From Bacteroidaceae bacterium (GTDB taxonomy: Bacteria > Bacteroidota > Bacteroidia > Bacteroidales > CHK158-818), in assembly GCA_017467745.1 (NCBI GenBank), contig JAFUKV010000071.1, positions 1-7,962 of the forward strand: 7,962 bases of DNA. The letters run 5' to 3'. Under the pieces are notes generated by a model that did no database searches, was not told the origin of the DNA, and saw nothing but the letters and a program-made list of their open reading frames with translations. A program made the position numbers and the translations under genes. Below, piece after piece: positions 1 to 6,801 of the stretch. Within the stretch, counting starts at the first letter, position 1, and each line of letters starts with the position of its first letter.

Positions 1-2
1 AA

Positions 3-85
3 GGGCGAATACCAGAGTGGCCAAATGGGGCAGACTGTAAATCTGCTGTCTTACGACTTCGGTGGTTCGAATCCATCTTCGCCCA
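3..85 (+). tRNA. tRNA-Tyr (anticodon GTA)
   Basis: An 83-nt class II tRNA. The acceptor stem pairs GGGCGAA (3-9) with TTCGCCC (78-84), followed by discriminator A85. The anticodon stem GCAGA/TCTGC encloses the loop CTGTAAA, with GTA at 37-39. A long variable arm precedes a normal T arm containing GGTTCGAATCC. The next bases are CAC, so CCA is not encoded and must be added after transcription. It starts only 2 bp into the window, so its promoter and any upstream tRNAs lie outside. The order Tyr(GTA)-Gly(TCC) matches the middle of the E. coli thrU-tyrU-glyT-thrT-tufB cluster, but here the cluster ends after Gly. Confidence 0.97.
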
Positions 86-89
86 CACC

Positions 90-119
90 TTGTAAAAGAG
101 GTAAGCGAGCGTAAGTTTG
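90..119 (+). promoter_or_regulatory. Possible Bacteroidota promoter between the two tRNAs
   Basis: The 39-nt spacer between the tRNAs holds TTG (90-92), then 19 bp, then TAAGTTTG (112-119), which fits the Bacteroidota -33/-7 pattern (TTTG and TAnnTTTG). Transcription would start at or very near the first base of tRNA-Gly (125). It could give tRNA-Gly its own transcript, or it may be a chance match inside an ordinary tRNA-operon spacer. Confidence 0.35.
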
Positions 120-124
120 CAATT

Positions 125-197
125 GCGGGAGTAGCTCAGTCGATAGAGCATCAGCCTTCCAAGCTGAGGGTCGCGGGTTTGAGTCCCGTTTCCCGCT
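125..197 (+). tRNA. tRNA-Gly (anticodon TCC)
   Basis: A 73-nt tRNA. The acceptor stem pairs GCGGGAG (125-131) with TTCCCGC (190-196), ending in a G-T pair, with discriminator T197 as is usual for glycine. The D arm includes AGCTCAGTCGATAGAGC. The anticodon stem TCAGC/GCTGA closes the loop CTTCCAA, with TCC at 158-160. The T loop TTTGAGT carries a G in place of the more usual TTCGA start. CCA is not encoded (bases after T197 are CAA). It lies 39 bp after tRNA-Tyr, with the terminator starting 4 bp after its 3' end. Confidence 0.96.
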
Positions 198-201
198 CAA
201 C

Positions 202-238
202 AAAGAAGCCTTGATAGTTTAACTATCAAGGCTTCTTT
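202..238. terminator. Strong intrinsic terminator of the tRNA cluster, probably bidirectional
   Basis: An 18-bp perfect inverted repeat: AAAGAAGCCTTGATAGTT (202-219), one central base, then its exact reverse complement (221-238). As RNA it would form a stem of about 16 bp with a small loop, flanked by an A tract on the left and a T tract on the right. It directly follows tRNA-Gly, and in the other orientation it can stop transcripts leaving the minus-strand gene that ends at 307. Apart from this hairpin, the 198-306 gap shows only AT-rich sequence. Confidence 0.9.
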
Positions 239-306
239 ACTTTTAAAAAGGAAACTTCGTGTAGCTATTATTTATTTTATGTGATTTTTTTTGTAAGGCT
301 TCACTA

Positions 307-1455
307 TCATTTGATTTTAAGGCCGGGTATTAGGGGTGTTGTGTCGAGTAACTCCAATTCTTGTACCATATTTATAGTACCTTGTTTATATTTTTGGAAA
401 TGCGGTGTTTGGATATGTTTTTTATAAGCATCGATATCTGCATAAATTTCGAGAATGGTTATTTTGTTCGGCATCTCTTTTTCTGATATGGCATAAAGGG
501 TAAGTACGCCCGGTTCTATTCGCATGGAGGCTTCTATTTCTTCTTTCAGATAAGCATTGTATTCTTCCAAATATTCAGGATTAACGGTTATTTTTGAAAG
601 GCGTACCATGTTGTTCCGGTTGACGTCAGTCTGTTCTGTTTCGGTATATTTGATAATGTTTAAGGCTTTCATAGCCGGAGGAAATCCTATATACGGCAAA
701 CATTGAATTACGGCTGCGGCAAGGGTTTCGCGGCTATTGCCGAGTTTTATGTTCGCTTTCGTGTGAGGCCTTAGCTGACTATCGGCTTCCAATGTGGTAA
801 GGATGCAGTAAATTAGAAGTTCTCGTGTTTTTATATCCAGCCCGTTACGTGTGTAAATATCGCCAAAACAATATTCTGTAAGGAAACGAGCTACATCATC
901 GCCCATACCGCCCGGAATATTTTCCAGACGTTTTTTGATTGTATCGCCATAAAGCGGGTTTTGAATAGCGTATCCTTTCTCGTAACGATTTTCTTCTGTT
1001 GTTGTACCTTGTGCTGCGAGAGGCAGGGCGATACCTTGTTCCTCGAATACCTCATTGATAACGGCTATTGCGTTTAGCGTTTTGGGAAAGCCGATAAATG
1101 GCGCGCATTGATAGATTGCTTCTCGCTGTTCGATGGGGGTAACGCCAACGTTAAGGGCGGCTTTGGCATGTGATTTTAGTTGCGGTAAAGTTTGCATAAC
1201 CGAAAGTGTGGTGCAGGTGATTAATTCTCGTGTTTTGAGGTCGAGATTTCCCGTAGCGAAAACATCTCCGAAAATAAACTTTTGAAGAATTGCCATAAAT
1301 TCAGGGTCGGAACCTTTGTCCGTCAAGGCTTCTCCGCCGAATAGGGAGGTATAAGTTTCTTTACAAAATTCAGTTCTGTTCATTTTTCTGTTTGTTTGAG
1401 CCATTACCGAAATCGTTACGATAATCAGCAAAAAAGCGGTTACTATTTGTTTCAT
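307..1455 (-). CDS. Exported tandem CMD-domain protein with C-terminal ABM domain
   Basis: A 382-aa protein. The N-terminus (K2, hydrophobic 4-18, likely cleavage after VMA at 19) is a type I signal peptide with no lipobox Cys, so the product is probably periplasmic. Two CMD-like domains follow, at about 55-137 and 190-272, as a duplication with a constant 135-residue offset: KTREL at 74 and 209, His at 96 and 231, QC..(F/Y)IGFP at 116 and 251. Neither copy has the CxxC of AhpD-type peroxidases, so peroxidase activity is unlikely. Residues 283-376 look like an ABM/YgiN-type domain with a Y344..H347..H352-F353 pattern. CMD and ABM families act on small aromatic or quinone-like compounds, but the substrate here is unknown. 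The start is the only one that gives a proper signal peptide. The gene stands alone, divergent from metG. Confidence 0.88.
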   Translation of the reverse strand: MKQIVTAFLLIIVTISVMAQTNRKMNRTEFCKETYTSLFGGEALTDKGSDPEFMAILQKFIFGDVFATGNLDLKTRELITCTTLSVMQTLPQLKSHAKAALNVGVTPIEQREAIYQCAPFIGFPKTLNAIAVINEVFEEQGIALPLAAQGTTTEENRYEKGYAIQNPLYGDTIKKRLENIPGGMGDDVARFLTEYCFGDIYTRNGLDIKTRELLIYCILTTLEADSQLRPHTKANIKLGNSRETLAAAVIQCLPYIGFPPAMKALNIIKYTETEQTDVNRNNMVRLSKITVNPEYLEEYNAYLKEEIEASMRIEPGVLTLYAISEKEMPNKITILEIYADIDAYKKHIQTPHFQKYKQGTINMVQELELLDTTPLIPGLKIK

Positions 1456-1485
1456 ACGTTTTTTTATCGATGTTTTGAATGGTTA

Positions 1486-1493
1486 CAAAATTA
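1486..1493 (-). promoter_or_regulatory. Candidate -7 box for the CMD/ABM gene
   Basis: Read on the minus strand this is TAATTTTG, an exact fit to the Bacteroidota TAnnTTTG -7 element, 30 bp upstream of the ATG at 1455. It would give a short leader of about 25 nt. No TTG lies at the usual -33 distance, so the call rests on the -7 box and its position. The leader is A-rich with no Shine-Dalgarno sequence, as is common in this phylum. Confidence 0.45.
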
Positions 1494-1506
1494 AGAAATG
1501 TATCTA

Positions 1507-1535
1507 TTTATCCGATAACCTCAATTACGGATAAA
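1507..1535. promoter_or_regulatory. Inverted repeat TTTATCCG-N13-CGGATAAA, possible operator
   Basis: Perfect 8-bp arms at 1507-1514 and 1528-1535, separated by 13 bp. It sits just upstream of the candidate -7 box of the CMD/ABM gene, where a dimeric regulator could bind. CGGATA occurs a third time at 1600-1605. No regulator gene is in the window, so the function is inferred only from symmetry and position. Confidence 0.35.
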
Positions 1536-1543
1536 AGAAACAG

Positions 1544-1564
1544 AATTACAGATTACGTGTAATT
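1544..1564. promoter_or_regulatory. Inverted repeat AATTACA-N7-TGTAATT, possible operator
   Basis: Perfect 7-bp arms at 1544-1550 and 1558-1564 around a 7-bp spacer, midway between the two divergent genes. The size and spacing suit a helix-turn-helix dimer site. The arms are AT-rich, so chance is a real alternative. Confidence 0.3.
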
Positions 1565-1628
1565 TTATCTCTCCTTATTAACGTGTATTCTCTTGTTGTC
1601 GGATAGGGATGTTTCTGATTATAAATTG

Positions 1629-1636
1629 TATATTTG
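1629..1636 (+). promoter_or_regulatory. Candidate -7 box for the metG unit
   Basis: TATATTTG fits the Bacteroidota TAnnTTTG element exactly and lies 39 bp before the metG ATG, predicting a leader of roughly 30-35 nt. The -33 side is weak: the nearest TTG (1596-1598) is about 30 bp upstream, which is too far. It is the best promoter candidate for metG and, given the tight spacing downstream, for the flippase and glycosyltransferase as well. Confidence 0.5.
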
Positions 1637-1675
1637 CAAATTGAAAAAATCATGTAATTTACGCAATACATATAT

Positions 1676-3715
1676 ATGGAAAAGAAATTTAAACGAACAT
1701 TAGTAACCACTGCGTTGCCGTATGCCAACGGACCGGTACATATTGGACACTTGGCTGGCGTATATGTGCCAGCTGATATTTATACTCGTTATCTTCGTCT
1801 GAAAGGCGAAGATGTTATTATGATCGGAGGTTCGGATGAACACGGTGTGCCTATTACCCTTAAAGCGAAAGCCGAAGGTATTACTCCGCAAGATGTGGTT
1901 GACCGTTATCATAATATCATAAAGAAATCATTCGAAGAATTCGGTATTTCATTCGATATATATTCTCGCACAAGTTCGGCGATACACCACCGGACAGCTT
2001 CTGATTTTTTTCGTAAATTGTACGATAAAGGCGTATTCATCGAAAAAACGAGTGAACAGTATTACGATGAAGAAGCACATCAGTTTTTAGCAGACCGATA
2101 TATAACGGGAACTTGTCCGCATTGTAAAAATGAACGTGCGTACGGAGATCAATGTGAAGCATGCGGTACGTCGCTTAATGCTACCGATTTGATAAACCCG
2201 AAATCGGCTATTAGCGGAAGTACGCCTGTTCTGCGCGAAACCAAGCATTGGTATTTGCCGTTAGATAAATACGAAGCGTTTCTTCGTCAGTGGATATTGG
2301 AGGGACATAAAGAGTGGAAACCGAATGTATACGGGCAATGTAAATCGTGGTTAGATATGGGGTTGCAACCTCGTGCCGTAAGTCGCGATTTGGACTGGGG
2401 TGTTCCTGTTCCGGTAGAAGGAGCGGATGGAAAGGTGTTGTACGTGTGGTTTGATGCTCCTATCGGTTACATCTCGAATACAAAAGAATTGTTGCCTGAT
2501 ACTTGGGAGAAATATTGGAAAGATGAAGATACGAAATTAGTCCATTTCATCGGAAAAGATAACATCGTTTTCCACTGTATCGTTTTTCCTGCCATGTTGA
2601 AAGCCGAAGGCAGTTATATACTTCCTGAAAATGTTCCGGCAAATGAGTTTTTAAATTTGGAAGGAGATAAAATTTCTACCTCACGCAATTGGGCTGTGTG
2701 GTTACATGAGTATTTGGAGGAGTTTCCCGGAAAGCAAGATGTATTACGGTATGTGTTGACAGCCAATGCACCCGAAACGAAGGACAACGATTTCACTTGG
2801 AAAGATTTTCAAGCACGTAATAATAACGAATTGGTTGCTATTCTTGGAAATTTTGTGAATCGTGCGATGGTTTTGACGCATAAATATTTTGAAGGGAAAG
2901 TTCCCGCTTGCGGAGAGATGACCGAATATGATTTGAAGACATTGGAAGATTTCAAAAACGTGAAAGCTGAAATGGAATCGTTTATTGAATCTTATCGTTT
3001 TCGTGAAGCGTTGAAAGAGGCGATGAACCTTGCCCGTATTGGCAATAAATATTTGGCGGATACAGAGCCTTGGAAGTTAGCTAAGACAGATATGCGACGT
3101 GTCGCCACTATTTTGAATGTATCTTTACAGATTGCCGCTAATTTAGCTATTGCCTTCGAACCGTTCTTGCCGTTTTCTGCTTGTAAGTTGCGTGGAATGT
3201 TGTCTATGCCGCAATGCGATTGGAATAGTTTAGGTTGTACAACGATTCTTGCAGAAGGCCTGCAATTGGGTAAAGCGGAGTTATTATTTGAAAAAATAGA
3301 AGACGCCACGATAGAAGCGCAGATTCAGAAACTGCTTGATACGAAAAAGGCCAACGAGTTGAAAAACTATACCCCTAATCCGGCAAAAACAAACATTTCG
3401 TTCGAAGATTTTACTAAAATGGATATTCGGATAGGGAAAATATTGGAAGCCGATCGAGTGCCTAAAACGTCGAAATTGATGAAATTAAAGGTAGATACCG
3501 GAATAGATCAGCGCATTGTTGTTTCAGGCATTGCAGAACATTACACTCCCGAAGAGGTTATAGGCCGGCAGGTATCTATATTGGTAAATCTGGAACCTCG
3601 AAAGTTAAAAGGCATTGAATCGCAAGGAATGATTCTGATGGCCGAGAATGCCGATGGGAAGTTGGTGTTTGTGCAACCTTCGATAGAGGTAAAAAACGGT
3701 GCGGAAGTTCGATAA
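1676..3715 (+). CDS. metG: Methionine--tRNA ligase (MetRS) with C-terminal tRNA-binding domain
   Basis: A 679-aa cytoplasmic enzyme that charges initiator and elongator tRNA-Met using ATP. The class I Rossmann core begins at once, with PYANGPVHIGH at 15-25 (HIGH at 22-25). The zinc-binding knuckle is C147-x2-C150 and C160-x2-C163. WFDAPIGY (258-265) belongs to the active-site region. The second signature is KISTS at 332-336 rather than KMSKS, keeping the first Lys but replacing the second with Thr. The anticodon-binding helical domain covers roughly 380-550. Residues 573-679 form an EMAP/Trbp111-type OB-fold (KMDIRIGKIL, RKLKGIESQGM) that strengthens tRNA binding and dimerisation. Length and domain order are complete. 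It begins the plus-strand unit; the flippase starts 30 bp after its stop with no convincing terminator between. Confidence 0.98.
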   Translation: MEKKFKRTLVTTALPYANGPVHIGHLAGVYVPADIYTRYLRLKGEDVIMIGGSDEHGVPITLKAKAEGITPQDVVDRYHNIIKKSFEEFGISFDIYSRTSSAIHHRTASDFFRKLYDKGVFIEKTSEQYYDEEAHQFLADRYITGTCPHCKNERAYGDQCEACGTSLNATDLINPKSAISGSTPVLRETKHWYLPLDKYEAFLRQWILEGHKEWKPNVYGQCKSWLDMGLQPRAVSRDLDWGVPVPVEGADGKVLYVWFDAPIGYISNTKELLPDTWEKYWKDEDTKLVHFIGKDNIVFHCIVFPAMLKAEGSYILPENVPANEFLNLEGDKISTSRNWAVWLHEYLEEFPGKQDVLRYVLTANAPETKDNDFTWKDFQARNNNELVAILGNFVNRAMVLTHKYFEGKVPACGEMTEYDLKTLEDFKNVKAEMESFIESYRFREALKEAMNLARIGNKYLADTEPWKLAKTDMRRVATILNVSLQIAANLAIAFEPFLPFSACKLRGMLSMPQCDWNSLGCTTILAEGLQLGKAELLFEKIEDATIEAQIQKLLDTKKANELKNYTPNPAKTNISFEDFTKMDIRIGKILEADRVPKTSKLMKLKVDTGIDQRIVVSGIAEHYTPEEVIGRQVSILVNLEPRKLKGIESQGMILMAENADGKLVFVQPSIEVKNGAEVR

Positions 3716-3745
3716 TATTCCCTTTTCATCGAAAAAGGCTATGCC

Positions 3746-5200
3746 ATGTCAGGAGAAAATAGCTTAAAAACCAAAACCAAAAACGCATTATTGTGGAATG
3801 CCTTAGATAAGGTAGTAACGCAATTGGTTTCTGTTGCTATCAATCTTATTTTGGCAAGAGAATTGCTGGATAAAACGGATTACGGCGTTATCGGGATGTT
3901 GGCTATTTTTGTTGCTATTGCGAATGCTGTTACGGATTGTGGGCTGTCTGCTGCATTGGTGCGAAAACCCGTTATCTCGGAAAAAGACTGTAATACGGCG
4001 TTTTATTTTAATATAGCGTCGGCCTTGATATTATATGGAATATTGTATTTTTCGGCTCCCGCTATTGCTCGTTTTTATAATGAGCCGATATTGATACCGT
4101 TAGCGAGGGTACTTTTCTTGGTTCCGGTAATTAGTGCGACAGGATTAGTTCAGGCTACGCAGCTATCTAAGCGGATTCAATTTAATAAACTAACCGTTAT
4201 TAATATGGTAAGTTTAATTGTTTCTGGAATAGCTGCTATTGCTACTGCCTTATTGGGCTATGGTGTATGGGCGCTTATTATTCAACAAGTGTCATTGGCA
4301 GCGATGAAAAGTTTACTGCTATGGATATTCAATACATGGCGTCCTAAAATGCAATTTAGCATAACCTCGTTCAAAGAAATGTTTTCTTTTGGAACAAATT
4401 TGACGATTTCCGGAATACTGAATGTCGTTTTTTTGAATATATATTCCTCATTCATAGGGAAATTATATAAGGGAGAAATCGGGTTTTATACGCAGGCCGT
4501 CCGTTGGAGCGATATGGCGGTTTTCTCTCTTGCCGGAACGATACAAACGGCTACATATCCGGTATTCAGCACTGTTCAAACCGATGAGGAACGACTTATT
4601 AGAGCATATCGTAAAACGATGCGTTTTACGGCTTTCGTTACTCTTCCTGTTTTGTTGGGTCTGGTATTGATTAGCCGTCCGTTGTTTCTTTGTTTGTTGA
4701 CGGATAAATGGGCTGATTCTATACCATTTATGCAATTATTGTGTTTTGCCGGTATTTTTACTGTATTTACGCAGATAAACCATAACTTTCTTAAAATAGC
4801 GGGCGATTCGCGGTTGTTATTGCTGCTTGAAATCGGAAAGATGATTTTGGTAGGAGTCATGTTTTGTTTAACGTGGCGGCTTTCTCCTGTCGCTATTGTG
4901 CTTGGACAGGTTATAATAAGGGCAATTGTATATTTTTCGAATGCTTATTTTATCGGGGAAAAGGTGGGATATAGTTGGAGAATGCAATGTAAAGACATTT
5001 TTCCGTATGCGGCAATCAGCGTAGCTATGGTAATGGTGGGATATTTTGCCGTATTGCCGGTTCAAAATATATATTGGCAATTGGTATTGCAGATAATGAT
5101 ATGTGCATTATATTATTTAGGGATGAATAAATGGCTTCGATCCCGAATATTTGACGAAGTTTTACAGGTAATAAAAAGAGATAAAGATGGCAATGATTAA
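3746..5200 (+). CDS. Wzx/WzxC-type polysaccharide flippase (MOP superfamily)
   Basis: A 484-aa inner-membrane protein with about 12-14 predicted hydrophobic helices, for example near 14-38, 45-66, 86-108, 114-136, 150-196, 295-317, 326-344, 358-404, 418-438 and 443-463. The family-typical segment GEIGFYTQAVRWSDM (243-257) and the N-terminal ...GVIGMLAIFVAIANAVTDCGLSAALV pattern (from about 47) place it with WzxC/TuaB-like polysaccharide biosynthesis proteins, which flip undecaprenyl-linked glycans across the inner membrane. The start at 3746 is preceded by AAAAAGG (3732-3738), a plausible ribosome-binding site; the ATG at 3741 is in another frame. It overlaps the next gene by 14 bp. The exported glycan (O-antigen, capsule or protein O-glycan) cannot be told from the sequence. 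Confidence 0.9.
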   Translation: MSGENSLKTKTKNALLWNALDKVVTQLVSVAINLILARELLDKTDYGVIGMLAIFVAIANAVTDCGLSAALVRKPVISEKDCNTAFYFNIASALILYGILYFSAPAIARFYNEPILIPLARVLFLVPVISATGLVQATQLSKRIQFNKLTVINMVSLIVSGIAAIATALLGYGVWALIIQQVSLAAMKSLLLWIFNTWRPKMQFSITSFKEMFSFGTNLTISGILNVVFLNIYSSFIGKLYKGEIGFYTQAVRWSDMAVFSLAGTIQTATYPVFSTVQTDEERLIRAYRKTMRFTAFVTLPVLLGLVLISRPLFLCLLTDKWADSIPFMQLLCFAGIFTVFTQINHNFLKIAGDSRLLLLLEIGKMILVGVMFCLTWRLSPVAIVLGQVIIRAIVYFSNAYFIGEKVGYSWRMQCKDIFPYAAISVAMVMVGYFAVLPVQNIYWQLVLQIMICALYYLGMNKWLRSRIFDEVLQVIKRDKDGND

Positions 5201-6173
5201 TAATCCCGTAGTAAGCGTATTAATGATATGTTATAATCAAGAGGAATACATAGGTAAGGCTATCCGAAGTGTGATGCGGCAGAAAACGACCTTTCCGGTA
5301 GAGCTGATTATTCATGACGATTGCAGTACCGACCGTACAAGGGAGATTTGTGAAGAATACGCTAATCTTTATCCGGATAGGATACGTTATGTGCGCAATG
5401 AAAAAAATGTCGGATTAGAGGAAAACTTTATACGAGCTTATCGTCTGACCAGAGGAAAATATATTGCTATCTGCGAAGGGGACGACTATTGGTTAGGACG
5501 TAAAAAATTGCAACGACAGGTCGATGTGATGGAAGCTCATTCGGAATATGCCATCTGCTTTCACCGAACCTTGAATTATTACATGAGAGATAATAGTAAG
5601 AGCTTAACGGCTTATGAGCGTCCGGCGGTTACTACTATTTATGATTTGGCTCGGAAGAATTATATTTCGAATGTATCATGTCTTTATCGTAAACAACCGT
5701 TTGATTTGCCGGAATGGATGTCGGAAGTGCGTACATACGACTATGCGATGCACTTATTGAATGCCTGTTACGGAAAGATTGTATTTTTGCCTCAGGTAAT
5801 GGCTGTTTACAGAATACACGGACGTAGTGTATGGAGTGAATCGGGGACGGAAAAGCGTTATGAAATAGCGTTGAAGGTACGCGAGTGCGTGATGCGGCAT
5901 TTTACAGATACACATCCGGATATAGCCGCTATTTTGGGCGAAAAATATTTAGAGAATGCCAAAGCTCTGTTACGGCATTATCAGAGGCATGAATTGTCGG
6001 AAAAGTTTGATGTATTTTTGGCCTATGTACAAACCATGTTTCCAGACTTTACCGCAACGGATGTCAATAATATTTCAGCACAGGGAAACGGAAAATCTCT
6101 TTTTCGCAAGTTTCTGTCGTTTGGACGTAGACAGGTTTCTAAACTCTTGCCGCTTCCCGGTAGTCGGATATAG
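5187..6173 (+). CDS. Family 2 glycosyltransferase (GT-A fold)
   Basis: A 328-aa protein without a signal peptide, probably acting at the cytoplasmic face of the inner membrane. The GT2 catalytic domain starts at VVSVLMICYNQEEYIGKAI (8-26). DDCSTD (44-49) is the first nucleotide-binding acidic motif, and EGDDYW (97-102) is the metal- and UDP-binding DXD equivalent. YDYAMHLLN (184-192) sits where many GT2 enzymes carry the acceptor-side ED/D-W region, followed by VYRIHGRSVW (207-216). The C-terminal 100 residues are helical and end in a basic stretch, possibly for membrane contact. It would transfer one sugar to the growing lipid-linked glycan; donor and acceptor are unknown. The ATG at 5187 lies inside the flippase end, suggesting translational coupling; ATG 5193 is an alternative start two codons on. 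It ends 3 bp from the convergent phosphatase gene. Confidence 0.92.
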   Translation: MAMINNPVVSVLMICYNQEEYIGKAIRSVMRQKTTFPVELIIHDDCSTDRTREICEEYANLYPDRIRYVRNEKNVGLEENFIRAYRLTRGKYIAICEGDDYWLGRKKLQRQVDVMEAHSEYAICFHRTLNYYMRDNSKSLTAYERPAVTTIYDLARKNYISNVSCLYRKQPFDLPEWMSEVRTYDYAMHLLNACYGKIVFLPQVMAVYRIHGRSVWSESGTEKRYEIALKVRECVMRHFTDTHPDIAAILGEKYLENAKALLRHYQRHELSEKFDVFLAYVQTMFPDFTATDVNNISAQGNGKSLFRKFLSFGRRQVSKLLPLPGSRI

Positions 6174-6176
6174 ATA

Positions 6177-6680
6177 TTAGGCTGTTTCGTATGTTTTCAT
6201 CATGTCATCGAACAGATTTTCCCGTTTCAATATCCATTCGATGAATTCTCTGAATGCTCCGTTTCCTCCACAACGAGAGGTAACTACTTGTACTCGCTCT
6301 TTTACATAATCTACGGCATTTGCCGGCGATGCGCTCAGCCCCACGTTCAGTAAGAGCGGCAAATCATTTATATCGTCTCCCATAAAAGCTACGTCGTTTA
6401 ATGTAATTCCCATTTGTGTGCATAATTCACGGGCTTTTGTCAATTTGTCTTTTACACCGAGAAAGATGTGATTGATATGTAATTTTTCTCCTCTTTTCCG
6501 TACAATCTCAGTATTTTCTCCTGTCATAATGGCGACGGGAATTTTTAGATTTCGACAGAAAATAACGCCCCATCCGTCGGCAACGTGAAAGCGTTTCATT
6601 ATATCTCCTTCGCGGGTATAATACATCCCGCCATCTGTCCATACCCCATCTATATCAGTGATAATCAGTTTCGGTAACAT
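6177..6680 (-). CDS. KdsC-like HAD phosphatase, probably nonulosonate-9-phosphate phosphatase
   Basis: A 167-aa cytoplasmic C0-type HAD phosphatase (no cap domain; the family works as a tetramer). Motif I is DIDGVWTDGG (9-18), with nucleophile D9 and acid/base D11. Motif II is MTGE (52-55), motif III includes K78 or K80, and motif IV is GDDINDLPLL (101-110). The family covers KdsC (KDO-8-P phosphatase) and the Bacteroides KDN-9-P phosphatase. From memory of the latter (BT1713), Glu56 and Lys67 set substrate choice; here E55 and K66 fall at the same positions (TGENTEIV..RGEKL), where KdsC proteins usually have Arg after TG. Together with the NeuB-like gene upstream, this favours removing a 9-phosphate from a nonulosonic acid. 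The ATG at 6680 is the first possible start after an in-frame stop. KDO-8-P phosphatase remains the main alternative. Confidence 0.82.
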   Translation of the reverse strand: MLPKLIITDIDGVWTDGGMYYTREGDIMKRFHVADGWGVIFCRNLKIPVAIMTGENTEIVRKRGEKLHINHIFLGVKDKLTKARELCTQMGITLNDVAFMGDDINDLPLLLNVGLSASPANAVDYVKERVQVVTSRCGGNGAFREFIEWILKRENLFDDMMKTYETA

Positions 6681-6724
6681 AATGTTATAATTTTATTTGC
6701 AATGCAGACTCAATAAATATTTCA

Positions 6725-6744
6725 TTCGGCAGAACCGAAGCCGA
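6725..6744 (-). other. Two mutually exclusive small hairpins in the neuB-like/phosphatase gap
   Basis: In 20 bp, TTCGG (6725-6729) pairs with CCGAA (6735-6739), while TCGGC (6726-6730) pairs with GCCGA (6740-6744). Only one can form at a time. No U tract follows on the minus strand, so this is not a classical terminator. It could be an mRNA processing or stability element, or chance. Confidence 0.25.
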
Positions 6745-6745
6745 T

Positions 6746-6778
6746 TAAATATACCCGGTTGCCGTGTGGAAAAACAAA
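6746..6778 (-). promoter_or_regulatory. Possible promoter for the HAD phosphatase gene
   Basis: On the minus strand TTTG (6775-6778) is followed after 21 bp by TATATTTA (6746-6753), one mismatch from TAnnTTTG. It lies in the 121-bp gap between the NeuB-like stop and the phosphatase start and would give a leader of about 60 nt. The gene may equally be read through from upstream. Confidence 0.33.
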
Positions 6779-6801
6779 CTATTTGCAGTAAAATAACTTT
6801 C

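Noticed and set aside
1..240. tRNA-associated attachment site or integrated element
   Set aside because: There is no integrase gene, no repeated tRNA 3' end elsewhere in the window, and ordinary genes follow.
205..309. AAGGCTTC and ACTATCA occur at 222-235 and again, in swapped order, at 295-309
   Set aside because: These are short words near a strong hairpin. I could not build a convincing alternative structure, and the second copy includes the stop codon of the CMD/ABM gene.
2992..3309. A 105-codon minus-strand frame inside metG
   Set aside because: It is antisense to conserved MetRS sequence and has no family features.
3721..3738. Small hairpin CCTTTT-CATCGA-AAAAGG between metG and the flippase gene
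   Set aside because: The six-pair AT-rich stem has no T tract after it, so it is too weak to call a terminator. The AAAAAGG half fits better as a ribosome-binding site.
4463..5080. Several minus-strand open frames inside the flippase gene
   Set aside because: They are antisense shadows of a well-supported membrane protein gene, with no motifs and composition expected from the reverse of hydrophobic codons.
6693..6725. A 10-codon minus-strand frame (MKYLLSLHCK) just before the phosphatase gene
   Set aside because: It is too short and has no clear ribosome-binding site or known leader-peptide signature.
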